From positions 62,001 through 126,000 of the forward strand of contig JAXMCM010000016.1 of assembly GCA_046349355.1 (NCBI GenBank): 64,000 nt of DNA. The letters run 5' to 3'. Positions 8,220-16,830 of the stretch are shown one piece after another (within the stretch, counting starts at the first letter, position 1; every line of letters begins with the position of its first letter). This DNA is from CALKJU01 sp046349355 (lineage in GTDB: Bacteria; Pseudomonadota; Alphaproteobacteria; Geminicoccales; Geminicoccaceae). The notes under the pieces were generated by a model, which worked only from the letters and a program-made list of their open reading frames with translations, had not been told where the DNA came from and made no database searches. The position numbers and the translations under genes are program-made.

Positions 8220-9398
8220 ATGCTCGGGCTCGTGTCGGACATCCTGATCGTCGGCGGCGGCCATGCCGGGCTCTGGCTCGGCACCGCTCTCTCGCTCGCC
8301 GGGTTCTCGGTCCGGGTCGTCGACCCCGAGACCGTCGAGGCCGCCGGCAATGCCCGCCCGGACGGGCGGACTCTGGCGCTGCTGGGCGGCAGCCGCAAGG
8401 TCGGCGAGGCGCAGGGCGTCTGGCCCGCTGTCGCCGCCATCGGCCAGCCGGTCTTCCGGGTCGAGGTCCGCGACACCGCCGGCGGGGCGCATGTCGCCTA
8501 TGACGGCAGGGCGCTGGGCGGCGCCACCTTCGCCTGGGGTGTCGAGAACCGGGTCCTGCGCAAGGCCCTGCTCGATGCGTTTCTCGCCGCGGCCGGTTCC
8601 GAGGCGTGGACGGTCGGCCGGCTGGACAGCCTGCGCCGCGAGGGCAGCTCGATCGCGGCGCGGCTCACCGATGGCCGGATCTACCGGGCGAGCCTGCTGG
8701 TCGGCGCCGACGGTCGCGGCTCGCGCGTCCGCGACCTCGCGAAGATCGGGCTCGGCCGCGAGACCTACGCCCAGTCGGCCGTCGCCTGCGTCGTGGCGCA
8801 CGACGAACCGCACGGCGAGACGGTGCGCGAACGGCTGCGGCCGGCTGGACCGCTGGCCCTGCTGCCGCTGACCGGCGGGCGCTGCGGCGTCACCTGGGTC
8901 GAGTCCCACGCCGAGGCGGCGGCGGTCGCCGCCCTGCCGCCCGACGCGCTGCTGGAACGGCTGGACCGCGAGATCGACGGCGGCCTCGGCCGGCTGGAGC
9001 TGGCGAGCCCGGTGGCCGCCTGGCCGCTGGGGGCGCAGCACGCCCGGCGCTACGTCGCCCCGCGTCTCGCCCTCGTCGGCGACGCGGCGCACGGCGTGCA
9101 TCCGATCCACGCCCAGGGCTTCAACATGGGCGTCGCCGACATCGGTGCCCTCGTCGAGGCGCTGGCCGAGGCCCGCCGGCGCGGCCGCGACATCGGCGGT
9201 CCGGACACGCTGCTCGCCTACGAGCGGGCGCGCTGGTGGGACAACGAGCGCCGGCTGCGCCTGACCGACGGCCTCAACCGCCTGTTCTCCAACGACCTCG
9301 CCCCGGCGCGGCTGATGCGCGGGGCGGTGCTGCGCGCCATCGACACGATCCCGCCGCTGAAGGCGCTGGCGGTGCGCGAGGGCATGCGGGCAGGCTAG
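8220..9398 (+). CDS. UbiH/Coq6-family FAD-dependent hydroxylase
   Basis: A 392-residue aromatic-ring hydroxylase of the UbiH/UbiF/VisC family, most likely acting in ubiquinone synthesis. The FAD dinucleotide motif (VGGGHAG) is at the N terminus. The DG motif (LLVGADGRGSRVR) lies near residue 160, and the GD motif (LVGDAAHGVHPIHAQGFN) near residue 285 with the family-typical HPIHAQG. The ATG at 8220 has AAGG five bases upstream; a GTG at 8214 is an alternative. Which ring position it hydroxylates cannot be told from sequence. Confidence 0.85.
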   Translation: MLGLVSDILIVGGGHAGLWLGTALSLAGFSVRVVDPETVEAAGNARPDGRTLALLGGSRKVGEAQGVWPAVAAIGQPVFRVEVRDTAGGAHVAYDGRALGGATFAWGVENRVLRKALLDAFLAAAGSEAWTVGRLDSLRREGSSIAARLTDGRIYRASLLVGADGRGSRVRDLAKIGLGRETYAQSAVACVVAHDEPHGETVRERLRPAGPLALLPLTGGRCGVTWVESHAEAAAVAALPPDALLERLDREIDGGLGRLELASPVAAWPLGAQHARRYVAPRLALVGDAAHGVHPIHAQGFNMGVADIGALVEALAEARRRGRDIGGPDTLLAYERARWWDNERRLRLTDGLNRLFSNDLAPARLMRGAVLRAIDTIPPLKALAVREGMRAG

Positions 9399-9469
9399 AC
9401 AGGCTGCCGCTGGCGCCAGGGACCAACCAAGCGCATCATCGGCGGCCAGTCCGTGCGGAGCGTCGTGCC

Positions 9470-10960
9470 ATGCCCCGCCTGCCGAGCCTGGTCGCCGTCG
9501 TCGCTTTCCTGATGCTGGCTGGCCGCATCGCCGTCGCGGCGCCGGTCCCGCAACAGCCGTTCGTCGACCGCGTCGAACAGATGCTGGTCGATGGCGCCGC
9601 CGACCTCGGGCTGCAGGGGACGCCGCAACGGGCCACCATGGTGCACGAGGATCTGGCGATCGGCACCGTCCTGTCCGTCGCCTTCGCTTTTGCCGACGGG
9701 ACGGCCGAAGGCGAGGTCGAGGTGCAGGTGTACGCTTCGCCCGAGGCGGCTGCGGCGCATGCCGAATCGGTGCTGACGGTGCCGGAGGCGCGGCTCGAGG
9801 ACGGGAGCTATCACGTCACCGTCCGCAGCTTTGCCGGCAAGCGCCCCCGCACCGGCATCGAGATCGCCGTCAGCTGTGCCACGCGTGCGCCCGACTTGGG
9901 TGCCGTGTCCCAGATCGTCTGCGCGCAAACGCCCGCCGGCAGCCAGGCCGTCGTCGTCACCCGTACCGACGGCGATCCGATCGGCGACCTGCTGACGCTG
10001 GATGGGCGGATGCTGGCGATGCTGCCGGTGACCGACGCCGTCGCCGTGAAGGTCGAGCAGGCCGAGGCGGCGGTACGGGCGGAAGCCGAGGCGGAGGCGG
10101 TCGAGGCGCCGCCGCCTGCCGACCCGCGCGAGCTGGCCCGCGCGATCCGCGACGCGCCGCCGGCCGACGAGGTGCTTGATTCGCCGTTCGGTTCCCCCGG
10201 CAAGAGCTGGGTGAACGAGCGGCTGACCGTCCTGCGCGATGCCGGGCTGCAGGCCGTTGTCAGGACGCTGGCCGACAGCCCGGCGGCGGAAAGCGGCATC
10301 GAGTGGTGGCTGTTCGACACCGCCGCCGCGGCCACCGCCATCGACGCGGCGCAGCAGATGCTGGCGCCGCGCGAGGCCTTCGACCGCAACGGCCATGCCG
10401 ACGTCTGGACCTGGACCCTCCAGCTGAAGCGAATCCGCGATGGCGAGCTCGAGCTGCTGGACGGCATCCGCTGCGCCTACGGCAAGCTCCCGCCCGGGCA
10501 GGTGCCGACGCAGCTGCGCTGCCTCTACGTGCCGCCGGGCAGCGCCGTGGCGGTCGTCGCCTACACCTCGGGCACCGCCATCCCCGACATGGCGGCCCGC
10601 GACCGGCTGGCGTCGGCGGCGGCCGACGCGCTGCTCTACGGCGTCGTCCGCCTGCGCGCCGCCGAGGCCTCGCTGCGCATCGACCCGGCGGTCGTCGGCA
10701 GCTGGAACCTGGAGTTGCCGGCGGTGCCGGCGCCGGCCCGGCTGCAGCTCACCATTGCGGCCGACGGCAGCTATGCCTTCACCAGCAGCAACCCGGTGTT
10801 CGGCGCGCACAGCGGCCGGTTCCGGACGCAGGACGGGCAGTGGACGATGACCTCGCCGACCTGGTCGGATGCCGGGTCGTACCGCCTGCCCGATGCCGAC
10901 ACGCTGGTGCTGACCGGACGGCTCGGCAGCGCGGCGTGGACGCGGGCCGGTGGCGGCTGA
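9470..10960 (+). CDS. Secreted protein of unknown function
   Basis: A 496-residue protein with a clear Sec signal peptide (hydrophobic stretch 7-20, cleavage near AVAA-AP). The mature part has an Ala/Glu-rich linker near 190-215, a middle region with paired cysteines in IRCAYGK and LRCLYVP, and a C-terminal roughly 80-residue domain starting at VVGSWNLELP that looks like a small beta-sandwich (GxW start, alternating hydrophobic residues, SGRF). I recognise no family with confidence. GGAG lies nine bases before the ATG. It follows the UbiH-like gene on the same strand but is probably unrelated. Confidence 0.75.
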   Translation: MPRLPSLVAVVAFLMLAGRIAVAAPVPQQPFVDRVEQMLVDGAADLGLQGTPQRATMVHEDLAIGTVLSVAFAFADGTAEGEVEVQVYASPEAAAAHAESVLTVPEARLEDGSYHVTVRSFAGKRPRTGIEIAVSCATRAPDLGAVSQIVCAQTPAGSQAVVVTRTDGDPIGDLLTLDGRMLAMLPVTDAVAVKVEQAEAAVRAEAEAEAVEAPPPADPRELARAIRDAPPADEVLDSPFGSPGKSWVNERLTVLRDAGLQAVVRTLADSPAAESGIEWWLFDTAAAATAIDAAQQMLAPREAFDRNGHADVWTWTLQLKRIRDGELELLDGIRCAYGKLPPGQVPTQLRCLYVPPGSAVAVVAYTSGTAIPDMAARDRLASAAADALLYGVVRLRAAEASLRIDPAVVGSWNLELPAVPAPARLQLTIAADGSYAFTSSNPVFGAHSGRFRTQDGQWTMTSPTWSDAGSYRLPDADTLVLTGRLGSAAWTRAGGG

Positions 10961-10967
10961 AGCCGCG

Positions 10968-11933
10968 TCAGATGGCGGCCATACCCGGCAGCTGCGGCGG
11001 CGGGTGGTAGAGCGGCGGCATGGGACGGACCAGGTCGGGCGTCCGGTCAGTCGCGCAATCGCCCGGCTTCGTCTCGCACCACCGCTGCGCCGGCACCGAC
11101 TCGCCACCGATGCCGTCGCGGATCTGGTCGACGAGCCCGCGGGCGACGAGCTCGCCGAGACCGGGCGACCAGCTGCGCTGCTCGCGAAGCTGGCGCAGGA
11201 GTGCGTCGTCGAGACCGAGCGAGCGGTAGAACGCCAGGCGCTCCGCGTTGTCGGCATCGCTCGCCCACAGGTCGGCCACCGAGCGGCTGTCGAGCCAGAG
11301 CCTGACGTCCGGCGTCACCGTCGCCTGCGGCGAGGCCAGCAGGAGGGTGAAGCAGTCGCTGTTGCAGTAGCCGTCGGCGACGACGGTCAGGCCCCGGTCG
11401 CGGATCAGGTGCGCCAACGCCAGCACCTCGCCGTTGTCGAGGTACAACGCGCCGACGCGCAGCTCCCTGACCGGGCCGGCGGCAAGCACGGCCCAGATCT
11501 CGCTGCCGTCACGGGGCAGGCCGCTGACGTGGACGATGCCGGCATCGTCGCGCCAGACGGTCGTCACCTCCGCCTTGCGGGCGAGGCGCGATTCCGCCCC
11601 GGCGAAGAACAGCGCCGCGGCCAAGAGCCAGACCACGAGCCAGCCCGGGACGATGCCGACGCAGCCGACGCCGCTGGCGGCCGCCGAGCCGCCGCGGTCG
11701 AGCAGGCGGGTGGCGCTGCGCCACTGGCCGACGGCGTGCCAGACAGTGGCGGCCAGGGCCACCAGCGTCCAGGCGACGGCCGCCCAGACCGCATGGTCGA
11801 AGGTGAGGCCCGTTGGCCAAGCCAGCGCCAGCATCGTCGCGAGCAGGACCACGGCGACGAGGGCGCCGTTGATCCACATGCTGCGGCCGAGCGAATGCTC
11901 GCCGCGCCAGTGATGGACGAGGTAGGCCGGCAC
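10968..11933 (-). CDS. Membrane protein with a possible ClpP/crotonase-like periplasmic domain
   Basis: A 321-residue protein. Three hydrophobic helices (about 20-40, 50-68, 95-113) are followed by a soluble region. The segment from about residue 160 to 210 (LYLDNGEVLALAHLIRDRG, then GYCNSDCFTLLLAS) resembles the predicted periplasmic proteins of the ClpP/crotonase-like fold, where a CxSxC-type motif follows a glycine-containing helix. Here it reads CNSDC. A proline-rich tail ends the protein. The start is GTG with GGAG eight bases upstream. Function unknown; the family assignment is tentative. Confidence 0.7.
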   Translation of the reverse strand: MPAYLVHHWRGEHSLGRSMWINGALVAVVLLATMLALAWPTGLTFDHAVWAAVAWTLVALAATVWHAVGQWRSATRLLDRGGSAAASGVGCVGIVPGWLVVWLLAAALFFAGAESRLARKAEVTTVWRDDAGIVHVSGLPRDGSEIWAVLAAGPVRELRVGALYLDNGEVLALAHLIRDRGLTVVADGYCNSDCFTLLLASPQATVTPDVRLWLDSRSVADLWASDADNAERLAFYRSLGLDDALLRQLREQRSWSPGLGELVARGLVDQIRDGIGGESVPAQRWCETKPGDCATDRTPDLVRPMPPLYHPPPQLPGMAAI

Positions 11934-12014
11934 GAGCGGTCTCCGGACCGGTAGATCAAGAACCGGTCACATAGACCTACGTGGCGCGAACGCCGCCGGC
12001 AAGTTACCCTTCGC

Positions 12015-13037
12015 TCATTGTTCGCGCGACGAGCCGCCGGTGACGCGGGCGAGGATCAGGGCGATCAGGATGATGGCGCCGTAGGCGGCGTCGATCCAGA
12101 AGGCCGGGACCTGGGCCAGGGTCAGGACGTTCTGCAGGAAGCCCAGCAGCAGCACGCCGGACAGGGCGCCGACGAGGCGGCCGCGGCCGCCGTTGAGGCT
12201 GATCCCGCCGATCACCGCCGCGGCGAACACGTAGAAGATCATGTTCTGGCCCTGGCTCGACACCACCGAGGCGATCCGCCCGGTGAGCATCAGCCCGGCC
12301 AGCGCGGCGAGCAGGCCGCCGACGACGTAGAGACCCCAGGTGATCCGCTCGACGCGGATGCCGGCGGCGCGCGAGGCGTCGGCATTGCCGCCGATGGCGT
12401 AGATTGCCCGGCCGGTGCGGTGGTAGCGCAGGAACAGGCCGAACAGGATGTAGAGGATGCCGGCGACCCAGATCGAGGCCGGCACGCCGGCGACCTTGCC
12501 CGAGCCCAGCCACAGGAACGAGTCCGGCAGGTCGAACAGGGTCTTGCCGTTGGTGATGCCGAGCGTGACGCCGCGCAGCAGGATCAGCATCGCCAGGGTG
12601 ACGATGAAGGCGTTGAGCCGCATCCGCACGACGAGAAAGCCGTTGATGAAGCCGACCGCGGCGCCGATGGCGAACAGCACGACGATCGCCGGGAAGGCGC
12701 TCCAGCCGTAGCCCGAGCCGCCGAAGGTGGTGTCGGCGGCGATCAGCCAGGCGGCGGTCATCGGCGCCAGGCCGACGGTCGATTCCAGCGACAGGTCGAA
12801 CTTGCCGGCGATCAGGATCATCGACTGGGCGATGACCAGCACCGACAGCTCGGACGACTGCTGCAGGACGTTGAGGAAGTTGTTGGTGGTCAGGAAGGCG
12901 TCGCTGACCAGCGTGCCGATGATGATGGTCAGGATGATCGCCGGGATCAGGGTGAGCTCGCGCATCCGGTTGAACAGCGACCCGCGCGGCGCGTTGGCCC
13001 CGGCCGGCGGCACGGCCGACTGAACGCTAGTGCTCAC
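12015..13037 (-). CDS. Ribose-type sugar ABC transporter permease
   Basis: A 340-residue RbsC-family inner-membrane permease, last gene of a minus-strand operon with the ATPase and binding protein upstream. Hydrophobic segments cover most of the chain. The family landmarks GKFDLSLEST near residue 80 and GGNADASRAAGI near residue 220 are present. It overlaps the ATPase gene by 11 bases, which indicates coupled translation. Confidence 0.94.
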   Translation of the reverse strand: MSTSVQSAVPPAGANAPRGSLFNRMRELTLIPAIILTIIIGTLVSDAFLTTNNFLNVLQQSSELSVLVIAQSMILIAGKFDLSLESTVGLAPMTAAWLIAADTTFGGSGYGWSAFPAIVVLFAIGAAVGFINGFLVVRMRLNAFIVTLAMLILLRGVTLGITNGKTLFDLPDSFLWLGSGKVAGVPASIWVAGILYILFGLFLRYHRTGRAIYAIGGNADASRAAGIRVERITWGLYVVGGLLAALAGLMLTGRIASVVSSQGQNMIFYVFAAAVIGGISLNGGRGRLVGALSGVLLLGFLQNVLTLAQVPAFWIDAAYGAIILIALILARVTGGSSREQ

Positions 13038-14589
13038 CGTGTCCGATCCCTTCGATGGCGCCGACCACCTCGGCGTCCTGCCAGCCGGCCGCGAACTCGC
13101 GCACGAGGCGGCCCTTGAAGATCACCAGCACCCGGTCGCAGATCGCCAGCTCGTCGAGGTCGTCGGAGACGACCAGCACGCCGGTGCCGGCCTGCTGCGA
13201 CTTCTGGACGATGGCGAACAGGGCGGCCTTGGAGGCGATGTCGACACCCTGGGTCGGCTGGACCAGCACCAGCACCCGCGGGTCGGCGGCGATGGCGCGG
13301 CCCATCACCGTCTTCTGCTGGTTGCCGCCGCTGAGCTCGCCGATCGGCTGCTCGGGCGAGGAGGTGACGATCTGCAGCTGGCCGATCAGCCGGCGGGCCT
13401 CGCCGTCCTGCACCTTGGGACTGATCAGCCCGGCCCTGCCCAGCCGCTCGATGATGTTGAAGGTCAGGTTCTCGGCCACCGAGAGCTGCGGGACGATGCC
13501 GCGGCCGTGGCGGTCGCGCGGCACGTAGCCGATGCCCTGCAGCCGGGCGGCGGCGACGTCGCCGGGCCGGGTCGGCCGCTCGTCGACGAGGATGCTGCCG
13601 GCCGACGGCGCCAGCAGGCCGGCGATGGCGTCGCCGATCTCGTCCTTGCCGGAGCCGGCGAGGCCGGTGAGGCCGACGCATTCGCCGGGGGCGATCGCGA
13701 AGCTGACGTCGCGGGCGAGCGGGGCGACGCTCAGGTTCTGCACGCGCAGCGCCGGCTTTGCCGTGCCGCCCTGCACCGACGGGGCGGAGCGACGCTCCGA
13801 GGCGCGCGGCACATCGCCGACCATGGCCTCGACGACGCGCTCCTTGGGCATCTCCGCCAGCGGCGCGTTGGCCACCACCTGGCCGTCGCGAAGCACCGTG
13901 ACGGTCTGGCAGATCTCGTAGATCTCCTCGAGGTGGTGCGAGATGTAGATGAAGGTGACGCCGGCCTGCTTGAGCCGGTCGATGCGCTCGAACAGGCGGC
14001 CGACCTCGCGGCCCTCGAGCTGGGCCGTGGGCTCGTCGAGGATGATGAACCGGCTGCCGCGGCGCAGGGCGCGGGCGATCTCGACGATCTGCCGCTGCTC
14101 GACGGTCAGCGTCGAGGCCTCGGCGTCGACGTCGATCTCGAGGCCCCAGTCGGCCAGCGCCTGCTCGGCCTGGCGGCGCAGCGTCGGCCAGCTGATCCAG
14201 CCGGCGGCCCCGGTCGGCTGGCTGTTGATGAACAGGTTCTCGGCCACCGTCAGCGACGGGATGACGGTCGAGCGCTGGTAGACGCAGGCGACGCGCTCGC
14301 GCCACGCCTCGCGCCGCGACAAGGGCGGCGCGTCGCTGCCGTCGAAGCGGATCACGCCGCTGTCGGGGGCGATCAGGCCGGTGAGCGCCGCCACCAGCGT
14401 CGACTTGCCGGCACCGTTGCGGCCGACCAGCGCCCGCGTGTCGCCGGCCGGGATGGCCACCGACACGTCGCGCAGGGCGATGCTGGCACCGAAGCGCTTG
14501 GAGACGCCGACCGCCTCGACCATGGGCGGAGCGGTGGTGCCGCTCCGCCCGGGACGTTGCGCCTCGGCCGCCGTGCCGGCCATGGCCAC
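13027..14589 (-). CDS. Ribose-type sugar ABC transporter ATPase, domain 2 Walker B altered
   Basis: A 520-residue tandem nucleotide-binding protein. Domain 1 has a canonical P-loop (GRNGAGKST, near 55-63), a signature variant LTVEQRQ in place of LSxGQ, and an intact Walker B (IILDEPTAQ). Domain 2 has the degenerate P-loop usual in this family (GLAGSGKDE) and a good signature (LSGGNQQK). Its Walker B reads VLVQPTQGVD, so both the magnesium aspartate and the catalytic glutamate are lost. That implies one catalytic and one degenerate site, an arrangement known in some ABC families. The start may be the GTG at 14589 or the ATG at 14583; no clear ribosome-binding site separates them. Confidence 0.93.
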   Translation of the reverse strand: MAMAGTAAEAQRPGRSGTTAPPMVEAVGVSKRFGASIALRDVSVAIPAGDTRALVGRNGAGKSTLVAALTGLIAPDSGVIRFDGSDAPPLSRREAWRERVACVYQRSTVIPSLTVAENLFINSQPTGAAGWISWPTLRRQAEQALADWGLEIDVDAEASTLTVEQRQIVEIARALRRGSRFIILDEPTAQLEGREVGRLFERIDRLKQAGVTFIYISHHLEEIYEICQTVTVLRDGQVVANAPLAEMPKERVVEAMVGDVPRASERRSAPSVQGGTAKPALRVQNLSVAPLARDVSFAIAPGECVGLTGLAGSGKDEIGDAIAGLLAPSAGSILVDERPTRPGDVAAARLQGIGYVPRDRHGRGIVPQLSVAENLTFNIIERLGRAGLISPKVQDGEARRLIGQLQIVTSSPEQPIGELSGGNQQKTVMGRAIAADPRVLVLVQPTQGVDIASKAALFAIVQKSQQAGTGVLVVSDDLDELAICDRVLVIFKGRLVREFAAGWQDAEVVGAIEGIGHGEH

Positions 14590-14602
14590 GCGGGGTCGGT
14601 CC

Positions 14603-15637
14603 CTACTTGACCGCGTTGCCCCACAGGCCCTTGTCGTCGACGTTGGCCTTGGTGACCATCGGCGCCGGCAGCAGGTCCATCGGGTTGCCGTTGAGCAGCT
14701 CGATGCGGCTGTCGTGGTCGGTCGGGCCTTCCTTGAAGGTCCCGCCGGCGACCGCCGTCTGCAGCGAGGCGAGGCCGTACTTCACGTAGAGGTCGAGCGG
14801 CTGCGAGATCGCCGCGTCGAGCTCGCCCGAGCGGATCTTCTCGAGCGCCAGCGGCGTGCCGTCGATGGTGATCAGGTAGACGTGGCCGGGATCGCCGATC
14901 GGCTTCTGCCGGTCGGCGTTCTTCAGCACGTTGAGCACGCCGGCGAGCATCACCGCGTCGCTCTGCATGTAGATGGCGTTCAGCTCGGGCGTGGCGGTGA
15001 CCACGGTCTGCGCCGCCGAGGTCGCCTTGTCGGTCTTCCAGTAGGTCGGCTGCTCGATGACCTTGATGTTCGGGTAGCTGGCCTTCATGCAGTCGTTGAA
15101 GCCGGTGGTGCGGTCGCGGCCGTTGGTGGTGGCCTGGTCGCCCATCAGCGACAGCACGGTGCCCTTGCCGCCGAGATGCTCGCCGATCGCCTTGCAGGCA
15201 TCGGCACCCATCCGCAGGTTGTCGGCGCGGACGATCATCGCGACCTTGCCGCCGGCCGGGGCGATGTCGATGGCGACCACCGGGACGTTGGCGTCGGCGG
15301 CCCGCTTCAGGCCGGGGACGATGGCGTCGCTGTCGGTCGGCACCAGGATGATGCCCTGGGCACCCTGCGCGATCAGGTTCTGGATGTCGGTGATCTGCTT
15401 GCCGGGATCGCCGTTGGCGTTGGCCACCGGCAGGGTCTTGAGCCCGGCCTCGGCCGCCTTGGCCATGGTCAGGTCGACCTGGATCGCCTGGAACGGATCG
15501 GTCAGGAAGCCGACCGAATAGCCCATCGTGAAGCTGTCGGCGGCGGACGCGCCGGCGGCGAAGAGACCGATACCCGCGGCCATGCACGCACCGGCCGACA
15601 GCGCGGCCGCGCGGCGGCTCAGAAGCCCCCTGGTCAT
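14603..15637 (-). CDS. Sugar ABC transporter periplasmic binding protein
   Basis: A 344-residue type I periplasmic binding protein (Peripla_BP_4 type). The N terminus is a signal peptide with a twin-arginine-like pair (SRRAAALS) and a cleavage site near ASA-AD. The mature start TMGYSVGFLTDPF matches the ribose/galactose-binding-protein pattern. The later segments LVPTDSDAIVPGL and VVAIDIAP fit the hinge region. It is the first gene of the minus-strand binding protein-ATPase-permease operon. The ATG at 15637 was chosen because the signal peptide then has the right length. The ligand is unknown. Confidence 0.93.
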   Translation of the reverse strand: MTRGLLSRRAAALSAGACMAAGIGLFAAGASAADSFTMGYSVGFLTDPFQAIQVDLTMAKAAEAGLKTLPVANANGDPGKQITDIQNLIAQGAQGIILVPTDSDAIVPGLKRAADANVPVVAIDIAPAGGKVAMIVRADNLRMGADACKAIGEHLGGKGTVLSLMGDQATTNGRDRTTGFNDCMKASYPNIKVIEQPTYWKTDKATSAAQTVVTATPELNAIYMQSDAVMLAGVLNVLKNADRQKPIGDPGHVYLITIDGTPLALEKIRSGELDAAISQPLDLYVKYGLASLQTAVAGGTFKEGPTDHDSRIELLNGNPMDLLPAPMVTKANVDDKGLWGNAVK

Positions 15638-15720
15638 AGTGCCCCCCATCGGTTTCGCCGGCTTCATCGCGCCGGTCGTGCCGACACCCTTCGTCGGCAG
15701 GACCGAAGCTGCCGCGTAAT

Positions 15721-15737
15721 CGATTGCCAGTCAATCG
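15721..15737. promoter_or_regulatory. Inverted repeat upstream of the sugar ABC operon
   Basis: CGATTG-N5-CAATCG is a perfect dyad 84-100 bases upstream of the binding-protein start, in the 323-base gap between that operon and the divergent stress-protein gene. Its size and symmetry suit a repressor operator. The rest of the gap is AT-richer around 15774-15800 but shows no promoter pair that I would call. Confidence 0.4.
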
Positions 15738-15960
15738 CACTGGCCGAGGGCGGAGTTCCCCTTCCGGCACGCCTGATTGTATAAGAGTTATTCGTTCCGG
15801 GCGGCCCGCCGGAACAGCCATGCCGGGACCAGCCACGCAGCCACGAACAGGCCGGCGACGACCGCACCGGCGTGCGTTGAGGCGCCGAGCCTGCTATTCG
15901 ACCTGCGGGTGGTCGGGCGCGGGGATGGTCCCTGAGGGGCGCCACGGCGGGGGTTCGAGA

Positions 15961-16776
15961 ATGATCAAGTCGCTGTTGCTCGTTCCGACGGTCGAGCTGG
16001 ACGTCGCGGCCGGGCCCAAGGTGGCGATCGCGCTGGCACGCCGTTTCGGCGGGGCGGTCGATGACCTCTACATCGACGTCGCCAGCCAGACCGAGACGGC
16101 GATGGCGCTCGGCGGCGAGGGCGGGATCGGCTGGTACGTCGCCGATCTCCAGGAGCGCGAGGACGCCTGGCGGGCGTCGGTGATGCAGCTGGTGGCGCAG
16201 GAGCGCTCGGCCGCCGGCGTCCCCGGCCGCTCGCTGCAGCCGCACGTGCCCGAGGCCACCGCCAACATCATCTTCGGCGGGGCGCACGACCTCATCGTCA
16301 TCGACGTGCCGACCGCCGGCGGCGTCGTCGGCGCGCTCGAGGGCCTGCGCAACGCCCTGTTCGAGAGCACCCGCCCGGTGCTGGTGGTGCCCCCCGGCGC
16401 CGCCGCGCCCGAGCGCCACGCCCTGATCGTGCTGGGCGAGACCGTCCCCGCGGTGCGCGCGCTGCACGCCTCGCTGCCGCTGATCGAGGGCTTCGCCAAG
16501 ATCACCGTGCTGGCCAACTGCGGCGACGAATGGCGCGACGCGGCGCTCGAGCTGCTGCGCCGGCACGGCCACGCGCCGGAGATCGTCCAGCCCGGCCTGT
16601 GGAGCTCGTCGCGCGACCGCGGCCGCATGGTGCTGCGCACCGCCGGCGACGTCGGCGCCGACCTCATCGTCATGGGCGCCTACGCCGCCGGGCGCCTCGC
16701 CCGCCTCGTCGGCATGGGCGGCGCCACCGAGAAGGTCGTCACCGGGACCAAGGTGCCCGTCCTGCTGATGCACTGA
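15961..16776 (+). CDS. Universal stress protein, tandem UspA domains
   Basis: A 271-residue cytoplasmic protein with two Usp-like halves. The second half ends with the ATP-binding signature (MGAYAAGRLARLVGMGG, then TEKVV and VPVLLMH), equivalent to the G-2x-G-9x-G pattern of nucleotide-binding Usp proteins. The first half keeps the fold but a weaker motif. It is first in a four-gene run with the ATP-grasp ligase, the sensor-MFS fusion and an ABC-type binding protein. The 54-base gap to the next gene leaves operon membership probable but not certain. Confidence 0.88.
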   Translation: MIKSLLLVPTVELDVAAGPKVAIALARRFGGAVDDLYIDVASQTETAMALGGEGGIGWYVADLQEREDAWRASVMQLVAQERSAAGVPGRSLQPHVPEATANIIFGGAHDLIVIDVPTAGGVVGALEGLRNALFESTRPVLVVPPGAAAPERHALIVLGETVPAVRALHASLPLIEGFAKITVLANCGDEWRDAALELLRRHGHAPEIVQPGLWSSSRDRGRMVLRTAGDVGADLIVMGAYAAGRLARLVGMGGATEKVVTGTKVPVLLMH

Positions 16777-16830
16777 GCGGCGACGGGCGGTCGACGGGCC
16801 GCCCGGAGCGCCGGGTCCCCGGGGGCGCGC

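Noticed and set aside
8220..9398. The flavin hydroxylase as the missing MHPC oxygenase of B6 breakdown
   Set aside because: Its motifs (HPIHAQG block) place it with UbiH/Coq6 enzymes, and it lies 15 kb outside the B6 locus beside rpoH.
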